Shown here in pieces: positions 52,815-63,071 of a DNA stretch of 64,000 nt (its first letter is position 1; each line of letters opens with the position of its first letter). This DNA is from an uncultured Oligoflexales bacterium. Lineage in GTDB: Bacteria > Bdellovibrionota_B > Oligoflexia > Oligoflexales > JAPPIL01. Position numbers and translations under genes: made by a program. The stretch covers positions 1,456,001-1,520,000 of the forward strand of contig OY282434.1 in assembly GCA_958296095.1 (NCBI GenBank). Reading direction: 5' to 3'. The notes beneath the pieces were generated by a model. It ran no database searches, had not been told where the DNA came from, and was given only the letters and a program-made list of their open reading frames with translations.

Positions 52815-53120
52815 CGTGGAGCTAGGAAGCGGCAAAAAGCCTGGCGAGCGAGGAGCGAGCTAGAAAGCGGCAAAAAGCCTGGCGAGCGAGGAGCGAGCTA
52901 GAAAGCGGCAAACGGTCGCGACACGAGCAAAGCGAGTGGAGCTAGAAAGCGGCAAACGGTCGCGACACGAGCAAAGCGAGTGGAGCTAGAAAGCGGCAAA
53001 GAGTCGCGTAGCAAGCGGCAAAGAGTCGCGTAGCAAGCGGCAAAGAGTCGCGTAGCAAGCGGCAAAGAGTCGCGTAGCAAGCGGCAAGGAGTCGCGTAGC
53101 AAGCGGCGAAAAGTCGCGAG
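52815..53120 (+). repeat. Tandem arrays of the AGCTAGAAAGCGGCAAA module
   Basis: Three nested tandem blocks: about two 38-bp units (AAAAAGCCTGGCGAGCGAGG...), two 44-bp units (AAACGGTCGCGACACGAGC...), and six 22-bp units (AAGCGGCAAAGAGTCGCG with TAGC) at about 52990-53115. No spacers, so not CRISPR. It lies directly upstream of tRNA-Thr. Confidence 0.85.
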
Positions 53121-53139
53121 GTTGGGGGGTGTCCGTTGC

Positions 53140-53212
53140 GCTGGCGTAGCTCAATTGGTAGAGCAGCTGACTTGTAATCAGCAGGTTGCGGGTTCAAGTC
53201 CCATCGCCAGCT
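53140..53212 (+). tRNA. tRNA-Thr (TGT)
   Basis: Acceptor GCTGGCG/CGCCAGC, anticodon arm CTGAC-TTGTAAT-CAG with anticodon TGT, T arm GCGGG-TTCAAGT-CCCAT region. 73 nt, CCA not encoded. First of the four tRNAs upstream of tuf. Confidence 0.93.
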
Positions 53213-53222
53213 TTGTGTCTAC

Positions 53223-53305
53223 GGAGGGATGTCCGAGTGGCCAAAGGAGACGGGCTGTAAACCCGTTGGCGCAAGCCTACGATGGTTCAAATCCATCTCC
53301 CTCCA
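53223..53305 (+). tRNA. tRNA-Tyr (GTA)
   Basis: Acceptor GGAGGGA/TCCCTCC with A73, anticodon loop CTGTAAA (GTA) in a GGG/CCC stem, long class II variable arm (TTGGCGCAAGCCTACG region), 83 nt. Confidence 0.93.
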
Positions 53306-53334
53306 TGCTCGTGGATTGAGTGGCGCGTTTGGCA

Positions 53335-53460
53335 AGGAGCTAGAAAGCGGCAAGAAAGCCTGGCGAGCGTAGCGAGCTAGAAAGCGGCAAGAAAGCCTGG
53401 CGAGCGTAGCGAGCAGAAGGACTGGCAAACAAGCAGAGAGGCTGGCGGGCAAGAGCGGGG
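53335..53460 (+). repeat. Repeat modules inserted within the tRNA cluster
   Basis: Two units of GGAGCTAGAAAGCGGCAAG with AAAGCCTGGCGAGCGTAGCG, then CAAGCAGAGAGGCTGG. It separates tRNA-Tyr from tRNA-Gly. Confidence 0.8.
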
Positions 53461-53478
53461 GAACAAGTTTGGGGGAGT

Positions 53479-53551
53479 GCGGAAGTAGCTCATTTGGTAG
53501 AGCATCAGCCTTCCAAGCTGAGGGTCGCGGGTTCGACTCCCGTCTTCCGCT
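53479..53551 (+). tRNA. tRNA-Gly (TCC)
   Basis: Acceptor GCGGAAG/CTTCCGC, anticodon loop CTTCCAA (TCC) in CAGC/GCTG stem, T arm CGCGGG-TTCGACT-CCCG. 73 nt, CCA not encoded. Confidence 0.93.
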
Positions 53552-53578
53552 TGTGGATTGAGTGGCGCGTTTGGCTGG

Positions 53579-53650
53579 GCCTGGGTAGCTCAGGGGTAGA
53601 GCACATCCTTGGTAAGGATGAGGCCATGGGTTCAAATCCCATCTCAGGCT
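53579..53650 (+). tRNA. tRNA-Thr (GGT)
   Basis: Acceptor GCCTGGG/CTCAGGC (one G-T pair), anticodon loop TTGGTAA (GGT) in CATCC/GGATG stem, T arm ATGGG-TTCAAAT-CCCAT. 72 nt. Lies 100 bases before tuf; probably co-transcribed. Confidence 0.92.
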
Positions 53651-53749
53651 TGACGAAGCTGCTGTTGCCAGGCGGGCTGTCGTGGGTTATGACGGCTGGC
53701 GGTCGGGTGTGTTTTTATGTGGGTTTTGGTTTAATCGTGGAGGTCAAGG

Positions 53750-54943
<1,194 letters not shown>

Positions 54944-54949
54944 CAGAGG

Positions 54950-55990
54950 CTTGATGACAAGCAGAGGGGCTTGGGGGCAAGCAAGGGGTTCTGAGGCAAA
55001 CCCATGCGGAGCTGTTCCTTAGCACAAGTCTCCGTTATCTTGGCGCGGTGCAGACCTGGAGCTAGCAAGCGGCAAGGAAGCCGCGCAGCGAGAAACTCTC
55101 CCTAGAATAGGTTGTGAGCACATGCCTTGTGCAAAAAAATAATCTGAACGCTATAACGAGAGGCACAGACCTTCCTTAGCACGTACCTCCGTTATCTTGG
55201 CGCGGTGCAGACCTACCGAGAAACCCGACCTCAACAGGTATAGGCACATGCCTTGTGCAAGAGCATAATCTGACAGTAATATGGCAGTATTTATGGTCGA
55301 GTTTTCGCACGGTCTCACCGCGCCCTTCATGGAGCTCTTGGTAGGCAAGAGGTGGGGGCAACCGCCGAGAGGTCTGAGGACAGGCAGGGAGGCCTGAGTG
55401 CAAGCCTAAATGCAATAACGAGAGGTCTGAGAACATGCAGAGAGGGCGCGCAGAGTGAGCACAGCACATTCACTACTTAGCACAAGTCTCCGTTGTCTTG
55501 GCGAGGCGCAGCCCTACCGATAAACTCTCCTTGAGTTAAGTGCAAGCACATGCCCTATGCAAAAGCATAATCTAACGGCAATATGGCAGTATTTATGGTC
55601 GAGTTTTCGTACGGCCTCGCCTCGCCCTTCATGGAGCTCTCGGTAGGCAAGCTTGAACGCAATAGCCGAGAAGTCTGATGACGAGCCCGAACGCAGTAAC
55701 GAGAGATCAGAGTGCAAGGAGCGATCTAGGAAGCGAGCGTTATAAAAAGCCGCGTAGCACGTAGCGCGCCACGGCGCAGACCTACCGAGAAACTCTCCCT
55801 TGAGTTAGGTGCAAGTACATGCCTTATGCAAAAAAATAAACTGAACGCAATAGCAAGAGGTCTGATCGCAAGCAGCGAGAGGATGCAGAGAGACTAGAGG
55901 ATAAGCAGCGAGCTAGGAAGCGAGCGTTACAAAAAAGCAGCGTAGCGCAGCGCGTAGCGCGTAGCGCAGCACCACGGCGCTAGCGCGGCA
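54950..55990 (+). repeat. One-kilobase repeat array with two full and two partial dispersed elements
   Basis: Full elements at 55175-55345 and 55476-55647. A third (55018-about 55143) is interrupted after GCAGACCTG by GGAGCTAGCAAGCGGCAAGG and truncated, and a fourth keeps only the middle (55769-55850). Linking modules are AGAGGTCTGAGGACAGGC, TAAATGCAATAACGAGAGG and GCGAGCGTTATAAAAAGCC, ending in a GCGTAGCGCAGC run near 55930-55970. Open frames across it are repeat by-products. No gene seen between tuf and the 56000 gene. Confidence 0.9.
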
Positions 55991-55999
55991 TTGGAGTTC

Positions 56000-56545
56000 T
56001 TAATAGGAAGTCGAGCGCCCCTCGAAGACATCCTCTACCGTGACCGCGAATGACTTGACACCTAGATATTTACTCCCATCGCTTCTTCTCGTGCGTGAGG
56101 TGAAGGTCATCTGCACTTTCGTGTAGTTTCCTAGGTTATGGTGGTCACCCAAAAACTTCATCTGACATGACGAACGCCCGTGATCGGTGACGGTACACGA
56201 ACCTTCCCCCAGCTCGATACTATCGCTGAGATCAGTGAGGCGAAAACAGCTAGGACAGCGCCAATGTTTGTGCCGCCGCAGCGGAAATATATACCTCGAC
56301 TCGGGGCCACCCCAACCGTAGCCGAAAGAGAAGACCGACACGTCGCCCTTTTCCCAATAAAGTATTTCATAATCTGGGGTTTCATCGCCAAACGGCCCAG
56401 GCTTTTCAGGCAAGTTACCCCTAGCATGACCAAAGGCATCGGCAGGTTGGCTTTTCATCTCCGCGACAGACAGTGGAATGTCACCAGCTTCCGCCTGCAC
56501 TGCCAACGACAACAAGCCCGCAAAACATAAAGTCAACAAACGCAC
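56000..56545 (-). CDS. Exported protein, unknown, 181 aa
   Basis: GTG start behind AAGGAGG; signal peptide (LLTLCFAGLLSLAVQAEAG) with AEA-G cleavage. The mature domain is beta-rich with two Cys pairs (CPSCFRLTD and GSCTVTDHGRSSC) and conserved-looking GYGWGGPESRYIFPL. No family recognised. Layout of Cys and the strand pattern resemble the 19078 gene only loosely. It lies at the edge of the repeat array. Confidence 0.62.
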   Translation of the reverse strand: MRLLTLCFAGLLSLAVQAEAGDIPLSVAEMKSQPADAFGHARGNLPEKPGPFGDETPDYEILYWEKGDVSVFSFGYGWGGPESRYIFPLRRHKHWRCPSCFRLTDLSDSIELGEGSCTVTDHGRSSCQMKFLGDHHNLGNYTKVQMTFTSRTRRSDGSKYLGVKSFAVTVEDVFEGRSTSY

Positions 56546-56638
56546 AACGAACCTCCTTAAATAAACAAAAGATAAACACCGCCCGCTGGTTAATCACAAG
56601 TGGACATCCCTAGCAACAACTTTCTCTGACTTTACTTG

Positions 56639-56667
56639 TTGACAGCCTTCCCTTATTTCCGTAGGTA
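56639..56667 (+). promoter_or_regulatory. Possible promoter for the 56714 gene
   Basis: TTGACA (56639-56644), 17-base spacer, TAGGTA (56662-56667), 47 bases ahead of the start codon. Perfect -35, weak -10. Confidence 0.35.
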
Positions 56668-56713
56668 GACCCCAGCTGTTTTTTCTTTAATTTTTTATCG
56701 AGGGGGGCATGTT

Positions 56714-57334
56714 ATGTGGTGTGTGCGAGGTTGGATCTGTAGCTTTGCCATGTTGTTGGCGACCACGGTCTACGCGGAGGGTCAGCAGGGTATGGTCGAG
56801 AAGGAGATCCCCAGCGGGGTCGAGGAGCTGTGGAAGAGCGAGCTGGCGGAGCGCCTCAAGATCTACTTGAGTCAGAAGCTGATGGAAAGCGAGCAGCTGT
56901 CGCGCTATGTCGATCGTGACTACTGGAACGCGGTCAAGGGCAAGTTCGACGCACGTGTAGCCGAGGCTATCGCTGGAGATGAATTCATTCAGGCAATACT
57001 GCCGATTCTTGGCAGCTTGCAAGCAGAGCTGCGGGCACTGATAAAACTAACTGTGCAGGAACTGCTTGCGCGTGGTGAGAGTATCGCGACGAAACTGCAC
57101 TCTGCTATGCAGCAGTGGCGGGAAAAGGCAGCACCGCTGGTCGAGCAAGCTATCATCAAGATCAAGGAGCTGGTGGAACTAATGCCAGAGGAATACCAGG
57201 CATTGATTGCCAAGATAGGTGAAGTGGTCGGTCGGGCTGCTACCACCGTTGAAGAAGAAATAACCGGGGTAGCTGCAGCTATCGCCGTTGCTCCCCTCAT
57301 AATGTTTATAGGCGGGGGCTCAGGGATTTTTTAA
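56714..57334 (+). CDS. Exported helical protein with hydrophobic C-terminus, unknown
   Basis: Signal peptide (WICSFAMLLATTVYAEG), then about 160 residues of charged amphipathic helix (VEELWKSELAERLKIYLSQK; EQAIIKIKELVELMPEEY) and a hydrophobic Ala/Ile/Gly-rich end (GVAAAIAVAPLIMFIGGG). The layout resembles pore-forming or membrane-inserting helical proteins, but no family is recognised. ATG 56714 lies behind GAGGGGGG. Confidence 0.6.
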   Translation: MWCVRGWICSFAMLLATTVYAEGQQGMVEKEIPSGVEELWKSELAERLKIYLSQKLMESEQLSRYVDRDYWNAVKGKFDARVAEAIAGDEFIQAILPILGSLQAELRALIKLTVQELLARGESIATKLHSAMQQWREKAAPLVEQAIIKIKELVELMPEEYQALIAKIGEVVGRAATTVEEEITGVAAAIAVAPLIMFIGGGSGIF

Positions 57335-57354
57335 TTCCTCGATAATCTACTTGC

Positions 57355-57570
57355 CGAGGCGCGGAGCGGCACGCTACGCGCCTCGCCAAGCTGCGCTACG
57401 CGGCTTTTTGTAACGCTCGCTTCCTAGCTCGCTCCTCGTCCTCAGACCTCTCGCGATTGCATTCAGGCTTGCCCTCAGACCTCTCGCTCTTGCGTTCAAG
57501 CCTGCCCTCAGACCTCTCGCTCTTGCGTTCAGGCTTGCCCCCAAGCCTCCCTGCTTGCCCTGTAGCAGAG
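57355..57570 (-). repeat. Inverted low-complexity repeat modules
   Basis: GTAACGCTCGCTTCCTAGC, then three units of CCTCAGACCTCTCGC with TCTTGCGTTCAGGCTTGC. It lies just downstream of the topA stop and separates it from the 56714 gene. Confidence 0.8.
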
Positions 57571-57586
57571 AGGGGGATAGGCTGGC

Positions 57587-60355
57587 TTACTTTCGTTCTT
57601 GCCACTGACCATCGACCCAATTTGCAGACCACTTGCTAGTCTTGCCGCTTCCTCTGCGAGACTCTTTGCCGCTTCCTCTGCGAGACTCTTTGCCACTTCC
57701 TAGCTCCTTGCCGCTTCCTAGCTCCTTGCCGCTTCCTAGCTTCGCTGACTTCGCTGACTTCGCTGACTCTTTGCCGCTTCCTAGCTCCTTGCCGCTTCCT
57801 AGCTCCTTGCCGCTTCCTAGCTCCTTGCCGCTTCCTAGCTCCTTGCCGCTTTCTAGTTCCACCATCCCGACGAGATAGTAGCTGCGTGTCTTGCGGCTGA
57901 ATTTGATCGCAACTTTGTTGCCGTCGTTATCCACCGCGGGAGCATCGAGCAAAAACTTAAACTTCGGATCGATCTTACTTGCATGTCGTTGCAAGTCTTC
58001 GACCAGTGGTGCACGTGTCTCCCGTGAACGCGGATAGTTGCTCGAGGCGAGAAAAATCCCTGAGGCGCCATCACGCAAGACAAAGTGGCCGTCAGATTTT
58101 TGGCATTTCAACTCTGGCATGGGCACGGGATCGGCCCGTTGCGGGGCCGCTTCGCCATTACGCAACAACTTGCGGGTATTCTTGCATTCGGGATAAGCCG
58201 TGCAGGAAAAATACTTGCCGAAACGCCCTGTTGTCAGCTGCATGTCCTTGCCACATTTGTCGCAAGTCAGCAAAGGCCCCTCATAGCCTTTGATTTTGAA
58301 ACTGCCTTGTTCAATCTCATACGCCGAACAGTCGGGGTGGTTAGCACAGATGTGCAAACGCCTCTGTGCATCGACAAGATAGGCAGTCATAGCCGTTGCG
58401 CAGAGCGGACAACGATGCCGTGCTTGCAGTTCTTTAACCCCCTCCTCGCCACCGCTGACCGCATCTTCGCCAGCCACGAGATTGATGGTCTCCTTGCAAC
58501 GTTCCTTCGGCGGTAGCTGATAACCAGAGCAACTCAAGAACACCCCCGTCGAAGCATTTCTGATCATCATGTTGCGCCCACACTTGCACTTGAGTTTGAT
58601 CTCCGTAGGATCGTTGGGACGCATGTTTTCTTCCGCCGCCTGCAAGGTTGCCTTGAAATCGCCGTAAAAATCATCCAGCACCTGTAGCCATTTCGCTCGC
58701 CCCCCAGCAATCGCATCCAGCTCCTCTTCCATACTGGCGGTGAAACCAAAATCCATCAACTTCTGGAAATTTTCTTCAAGCCGACTGGTAACGATGTCAC
58801 CCATCTTCAGCAGATAAAAGCGGTGCTTCTCAACTTTTACGTAGCCACGTTCTTGGATGGTGGAAATAATGCTCGCATACGTTGACGGTCGTCCGATGCC
58901 GCTCTTCTCCAGCTCCTTGACTAGCGCAGCTTCTGAATAGCGCGGCGGCGGACGGGTGAAACGCTGGTTCTCCTCCACGTCGATGAGCTGCAACACTTTG
59001 CCCGTGCTCAGCTCTGGCAATATCACATCGGTTTCTCTGCTGACAGGTGGCAACACCTTCTGGTAGCCATCGAATTTCAGGATGCGGCCGCGCACCTTAA
59101 GTTCAAACTCTTCAGCCGTGATCGTGACTGTCGTCGTGTCGAATTCCACCCGTGTCATTTGACTAGCCACGAAATAACGCCAAATCAATTCGTAGAGACG
59201 CACCGCCTCCGCATCTTTAAAGACAAAGTCCTGTGGCACGAGTTGCATGTCCGTGGGGCGAATGGCCTCGTGTGCCTCCTGCGCGGCCTTGCTGCTCGCA
59301 TAGATGTTGGCACTCTGGGGCAAATATGGTCGGGGGAAGCTGTTGCCAATGTAAGCCCGACACGCGGCGATGGCATCTTTGCTAACGTTGGTTGAATCGG
59401 TGCGCATGTAGGTAATGTGCCCCGCCTCGTAGAGACGCTGCGCGAACATCATCGTCTTGCGCACCCCGAAGTTGAGACGTGTGCTGGCTGCCTGCTGTAA
59501 GGTCGAAGTAATCAAGGGTGCAGGCGGTTTTGACTGCGCGGCTCTCTTATCGCAAGCACTGACGACAAAACGACGCTGCCGCAAGCGGGCGCTCTTCTCC
59601 GCACAGCTGTCCTTGCTGGTAGGGCGGAACGGCTTCCCCTGTTCTTTGACCACCTGTGCCTTCATCGTGCTGCCATTGCCGAGCTGGCAGAGGACTTCCC
59701 AGAATTCTTCAATCTTAAAGGCGTTGATTGCTTTCTCGCGCTGGGCAACTAGCCTGACTGCCACCGACTGCACGCGCCCCGCAGATAGACCGCGGGCGAT
59801 CTTTTTCCACAGCAGCGGTGAGACCATGTAGCCGACGACACGATCGAGAAAACGCCGCGCCTGCTGGGCATTGACGCGATCCATGTTGATTGCCTGCGGT
59901 TGTGCAAATGCCTTTTGCACCGCCTTGCGCGTGATTTCGCTGAACATCACACGGCGATAGCGTTCTGCCGCACCCCCGATTGCCTCGCGCAAATGCCACG
60001 CGATCGCTTCGCCTTCACGGTCAAGGTCCGTGGCGAGATAGATGGTATCGGCAGTCTTGGCCAGCGCCTTCAGCTCCCTGAGCACCCTCTCCTTGCCCGG
60101 TAAAATTTCGTAGTAGGCACGCCAGCCGTTGTCGGGATCGACGGCCAGACGACTTACCAAGGCTTCGTGTGCAGATTTTTTGCTGGGCGGTTTTTTCTTT
60201 GTTGCGGAAGGTTTTTTGCGTCCCCTACCGCTAGTCGGCAGGTCACGCACATGCCCCACACTTGACTTAACGATGTACTGCCGTCCTAGGTACTTGTTGA
60301 TGGTGCGAGCCTTCGCGGGCGACTCGACGATGACCAGACTTCTAGTGGCAGCCAA
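57587..60355 (-). CDS. topA: DNA topoisomerase I with repeat-expanded C-terminus
   Basis: Type IA topoisomerase that relaxes negative supercoils. TOPRIM domain (LVIVESPAKARTINKYLG; ATDLDREGEAIAWHL), active-site Tyr in GHITYMRTDSTNVS, GIGRPSTYASIISTIQERGY, and C-terminal zinc ribbons (CKCGRNMMIRN, CPLCATAM...CANHPDC, CDKCGKDM...CTAYPEC). Near the end (about residues 835-905) the protein reads (Glu-Leu-Gly-Ser-Gly-Lys)n with Ala-Lys-Ser repeats, matching the dispersed GAGCTAGGAAGCGGCAAG module, before resuming with KWSANWVDGQW. 922 aa versus about 860 in E. coli. Core enzyme looks intact. Confidence 0.95.
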   Translation of the reverse strand: MAATRSLVIVESPAKARTINKYLGRQYIVKSSVGHVRDLPTSGRGRKKPSATKKKPPSKKSAHEALVSRLAVDPDNGWRAYYEILPGKERVLRELKALAKTADTIYLATDLDREGEAIAWHLREAIGGAAERYRRVMFSEITRKAVQKAFAQPQAINMDRVNAQQARRFLDRVVGYMVSPLLWKKIARGLSAGRVQSVAVRLVAQREKAINAFKIEEFWEVLCQLGNGSTMKAQVVKEQGKPFRPTSKDSCAEKSARLRQRRFVVSACDKRAAQSKPPAPLITSTLQQAASTRLNFGVRKTMMFAQRLYEAGHITYMRTDSTNVSKDAIAACRAYIGNSFPRPYLPQSANIYASSKAAQEAHEAIRPTDMQLVPQDFVFKDAEAVRLYELIWRYFVASQMTRVEFDTTTVTITAEEFELKVRGRILKFDGYQKVLPPVSRETDVILPELSTGKVLQLIDVEENQRFTRPPPRYSEAALVKELEKSGIGRPSTYASIISTIQERGYVKVEKHRFYLLKMGDIVTSRLEENFQKLMDFGFTASMEEELDAIAGGRAKWLQVLDDFYGDFKATLQAAEENMRPNDPTEIKLKCKCGRNMMIRNASTGVFLSCSGYQLPPKERCKETINLVAGEDAVSGGEEGVKELQARHRCPLCATAMTAYLVDAQRRLHICANHPDCSAYEIEQGSFKIKGYEGPLLTCDKCGKDMQLTTGRFGKYFSCTAYPECKNTRKLLRNGEAAPQRADPVPMPELKCQKSDGHFVLRDGASGIFLASSNYPRSRETRAPLVEDLQRHASKIDPKFKFLLDAPAVDNDGNKVAIKFSRKTRSYYLVGMVELESGKELGSGKELGSGKELGSGKELGSGKESAKSAKSAKLGSGKELGSGKELGSGKESRRGSGKESRRGSGKTSKWSANWVDGQWQERK
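57645..57850 (-). repeat. In-frame expansion of the dispersed module inside topA
   Basis: About nine units of the 18-mer GAGCTAGGAAGCGGCAAG (minus strand), plus GAGTCTCGCAGAGGAAGCGG and AAGTCAGCG variants. The same 18-mer family is present in the intergenic arrays at 52815-53120, 53335-53460 and 55060. Unit length is a multiple of three, so the frame is kept. Confidence 0.9.
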
Positions 60356-60398
60356 AATGTGCCTCCCATGACGCGCAAGTTTATTTTTACAAAAAAGA

Positions 60399-61658
60399 TC
60401 ACCGCACCAGAAAATCCTCCGCTGCGATGCCCGTTCCTACACCGATAACCGTGCACTCGGCAAGGTTCTCAATGCGGTGCACAAATGCCAGCGCCGCGGG
60501 CGGTAGTGCGGCAATACGTCCCTGGGTGGGAATTGCCGCGGTCCACCCTTCATATTCTTCCCAAACAGGCTGGCACTCTTCCAGTATACGATAATCACAA
60601 GGAAATTCAAGCAGCCGTCCCTGCTCAGGGTGCTGATAAGCTACGCACAGCTTAACGGCAGGCAATCCCGCGAGAATGTCGAGCTTGTTCAACACCAGGC
60701 CGTCGAAACCGTTCAGCTCCTGTGCATAGCGCAGAGCCACGCAGTCGAGCCAGCCAATACGACGTGCTCGCTGCGTCGTCGCGCCGAACTCTGCTCCTCG
60801 TTGCCGCAACTGTGCCGCGGTGTCGCCGTGCAGTTCTGAAGGAAAGGGGCCGTTGCCGACACGGGTCAGGTAGGCTTTGGCGATGCCATAAACTTTACCA
60901 CAGGCACGAGGCGCAAAACCAACCCCACACAAGGCCGCGGCAGCCAGCGTCGAACTCGAGGTGACATAGGGGTATGTGCCACAGTTAATGTCCAGCAACG
61001 TCCCCTGTGCACCCTCGCACAACACCGCGTCGCCTGCACGAATCTTCTGACGCACCCGTGTTTCCGCCGCACAGACATAGGGACGCAAAAAATCTGCCGC
61101 CCGCGCAAAATCTTCCCACAGCTGACGATCTTCACGTTGACTGACAGCAAAGTGTGGTTCGCCCTGCATCTGTGTGATCCACCCTGCACAGCGCTTTGCG
61201 TCGATATAGTCTGCCATGCGCAAGCCGCAGCGCAAGGCACGCGTGCTGTAGGCAGGGCCGATGCCGCGTCTCGTCGTGCCGATTGGCTTAGCTTGCTCCT
61301 GCTCTCGGCCTCGATCCAGCCGAATATGCCACGGGGTGATAACGTGTGCTGCCGCCGAAATCCACAGCCGCACCGCGCTGAGTTGCACCTGCTTCTCCAG
61401 CGCGTGGCACTCCTGTTTGAGGACTACAGGGTTGATGACCATGCCTGCGGTTAAGGCACAGGCAACCTGTGGATACAGCACCGCCGACGGTAGATGATGT
61501 AGCACAAATTTCTGCCCGTGGTGATAGACCGTGTGCCCCGCGTTGTTGCCGCCTTGAAAACGCACAACCAACTTGTAGTCGCGGGCCATGCGATGCACCC
61601 ACTTGCCCTTGCCTTCGTCGCCCCACTGTGCGCCGACGACCACGTCCGCCCTGCCCAT
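60399..61658 (-). CDS. purA: Adenylosuccinate synthetase
   Basis: GTP-dependent synthesis of adenylosuccinate from IMP and Asp, first step towards AMP. GAQWGDEGKGKWV (P-loop), GGNNAGHTV, LHHLPSAV, GTTRRGIGPAYS, EGAQGTLLDINCGTYPYVTSS, VGNGPFPSEL, TQRARRIGWLD and LNKLDIL are all present. 419 aa. ATG 61658 is preferred because GAGG lies six bases upstream; ATG 61670 is four codons earlier. Upstream of topA on the same strand, 43 bases apart. Confidence 0.95.
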   Translation of the reverse strand: MGRADVVVGAQWGDEGKGKWVHRMARDYKLVVRFQGGNNAGHTVYHHGQKFVLHHLPSAVLYPQVACALTAGMVINPVVLKQECHALEKQVQLSAVRLWISAAAHVITPWHIRLDRGREQEQAKPIGTTRRGIGPAYSTRALRCGLRMADYIDAKRCAGWITQMQGEPHFAVSQREDRQLWEDFARAADFLRPYVCAAETRVRQKIRAGDAVLCEGAQGTLLDINCGTYPYVTSSSTLAAAALCGVGFAPRACGKVYGIAKAYLTRVGNGPFPSELHGDTAAQLRQRGAEFGATTQRARRIGWLDCVALRYAQELNGFDGLVLNKLDILAGLPAVKLCVAYQHPEQGRLLEFPCDYRILEECQPVWEEYEGWTAAIPTQGRIAALPPAALAFVHRIENLAECTVIGVGTGIAAEDFLVR

Positions 61659-61759
61659 CACCATCCTCATACGTAATTCGCAACCGTTTGCTGTCTATAG
61701 CTCAGGTAGGAGAAGTTTGCAAAAGGGCGCGTGATGTGCCCTCTATGCAGCAGGAAATT

Positions 61760-62458
61760 TTAGCTTTTAGGTTCTAACTGTTTTCTCAGTGTTCCCCAAG
61801 CTTTTAGGATTTCATCTGTCCTACTATTGGCAGCTTTTATGTCGTCAGGGTTCTTGTCGGGGTGGTGTTTAACTGCCAACGTTCTAAAAGCCTTCTTAAC
61901 CTCTTCAAACGAAGCATCGCTATCTAGTCCCAGAACCTTGTAGGCTTGCGCATTGCTCATGTCTGTATCCACGGTGGGCCGACTGTATCCGTGAGAAGAC
62001 CTAGAAAACTTACGCTCATAAGCCCCTGCACCAAAATACCGATCGTAATGCTCGCTAAGTAGTCCCGCTGCTCTGAGCCGTTCCTCAAGCTCACTAAACA
62101 TACCTTGAGGTTTGCCATGCATCGCTTGCTCTAGCACTTCTTGGGCAATCTCTTTATTGATATCGATGCCTGTAGCCTGGGCTGTCTCAAACAAGGAAGT
62201 GATCCGAAATATTCTCACAGCCTCTGCCGCATGCTGCAGTTCATCTTCCAGCGCAGAGCTCAGCTCCGACTTCTCTATGCGCACGCCGCGCTCACGGGCA
62301 GCTTCAATAAATTTTTCAACTCTGCCACGATACTGATGCCACCGATTCTTGAACAGCGCGCGACAAATTTTCGTGTGATCAGCATCATAATCAGTAGCAA
62401 GCTTTACTACTACGCGGGCCTGCGCGCAGCAGCGAGAGGCAAAGACCTTCCTTAGCAC
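61760..62458 (-). CDS. C-terminal J-domain protein, 5' end replaced by repeat
   Basis: The last 65 residues are a J-domain: YKVLGLDSDASFEEVKKAF, AVKHHPDKNPDD with HPD motif, so it should stimulate a DnaK-type chaperone. The preceding 160 residues are helical and unassigned. The first 15 codons (MLRKVFASRCCAQAR) are written in the dispersed repeat (GCAAAGACCTTCCTTAGCAC, 62435-62458), so the native start has probably been lost and the GTG at 62458 is accidental. It could still be expressed if the repeat provides initiation. Confidence 0.6.
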   Translation of the reverse strand: MLRKVFASRCCAQARVVVKLATDYDADHTKICRALFKNRWHQYRGRVEKFIEAARERGVRIEKSELSSALEDELQHAAEAVRIFRITSLFETAQATGIDINKEIAQEVLEQAMHGKPQGMFSELEERLRAAGLLSEHYDRYFGAGAYERKFSRSSHGYSRPTVDTDMSNAQAYKVLGLDSDASFEEVKKAFRTLAVKHHPDKNPDDIKAANSRTDEILKAWGTLRKQLEPKS

Positions 62459-63068
62459 ATGTCTCCGTTGTCTTGGCGAGGCGCAGCCCTACCGAGAAAC
62501 TCCCCACGAATATGTATAAGCACATGCCTTATGCAAAAAATAATCTGGTTGCAGTATTGGCAATATCTGCGGTCGTTTTCGTACGGCCTCACCGTGCCGT
62601 TCATGGAGCTCTCGGTGAGCAAGAGGTGGGGGCAACCGCCGAGAGGCTTGGGGGCAAGCAGAGGGGCTTGGGGGCAAGGACACCACTTAGCACAAATATC
62701 CGTTATCTTGGCACGGCACAGCCCTGCCGAGAAACTCGACCTGAGCATGTATAAGCACATGCTTTATCTAAAAGCATAATCTGACAACAATATGGCAATA
62801 TCTATGGTCGAGTTTTCGCACGGTCTCGCCCCGCCCTTCATGGGGCTCTCGGTAGGCAAGCATGAACGTAACCGCAAGAAGTCTGATGACGAGCCCAAAC
62901 GCAATAGAGAGTGGTCTGAGAACATGCAGCGAGCTAGGAAGCGAGCGATACAAAAAGCAGCGTAGCGAGCGAAGCGAGCTAGAAAGCGAGCGTTACAAAA
63001 AAGCCTCGTAGACGAGCGATACAAAAAGCAGCGTAGCGCGTAGCGCGGCGCGTAGCGCAGCGAAGACT
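62430..63068 (+). repeat. Repeat array with two full dispersed elements
   Basis: Full elements at 62451-62619 and 62686-62856, joined by AGAGGCTTGGGGGCAAGCAG modules, followed by GAGAACATGCAGCGAGC, several GCGAGCGATACAAAAAGC units and a GCGTAGCGCG tail. The ATGCTTTATCTAAAAGCAT hairpin is perfect in the second element (about 62758-62776). Frames over it are by-products. Confidence 0.9.
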
Positions 63069-63071
63069 CGC

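Noticed and set aside
52990..53115. Regular 22-bp repeats suggesting a CRISPR array
   Set aside because: Units are directly adjacent without unique spacers, belong to the dispersed module family and have no cas genes nearby.
53219..53635. 138-codon minus strand frame across the tRNA genes
   Set aside because: It is antisense to three clear tRNAs (Tyr, Gly, Thr).
62459..62779. 106-codon open frame across the 62.5-kb array
   Set aside because: Same reason: it reads through the dispersed element, whose frames are not conserved between copies.
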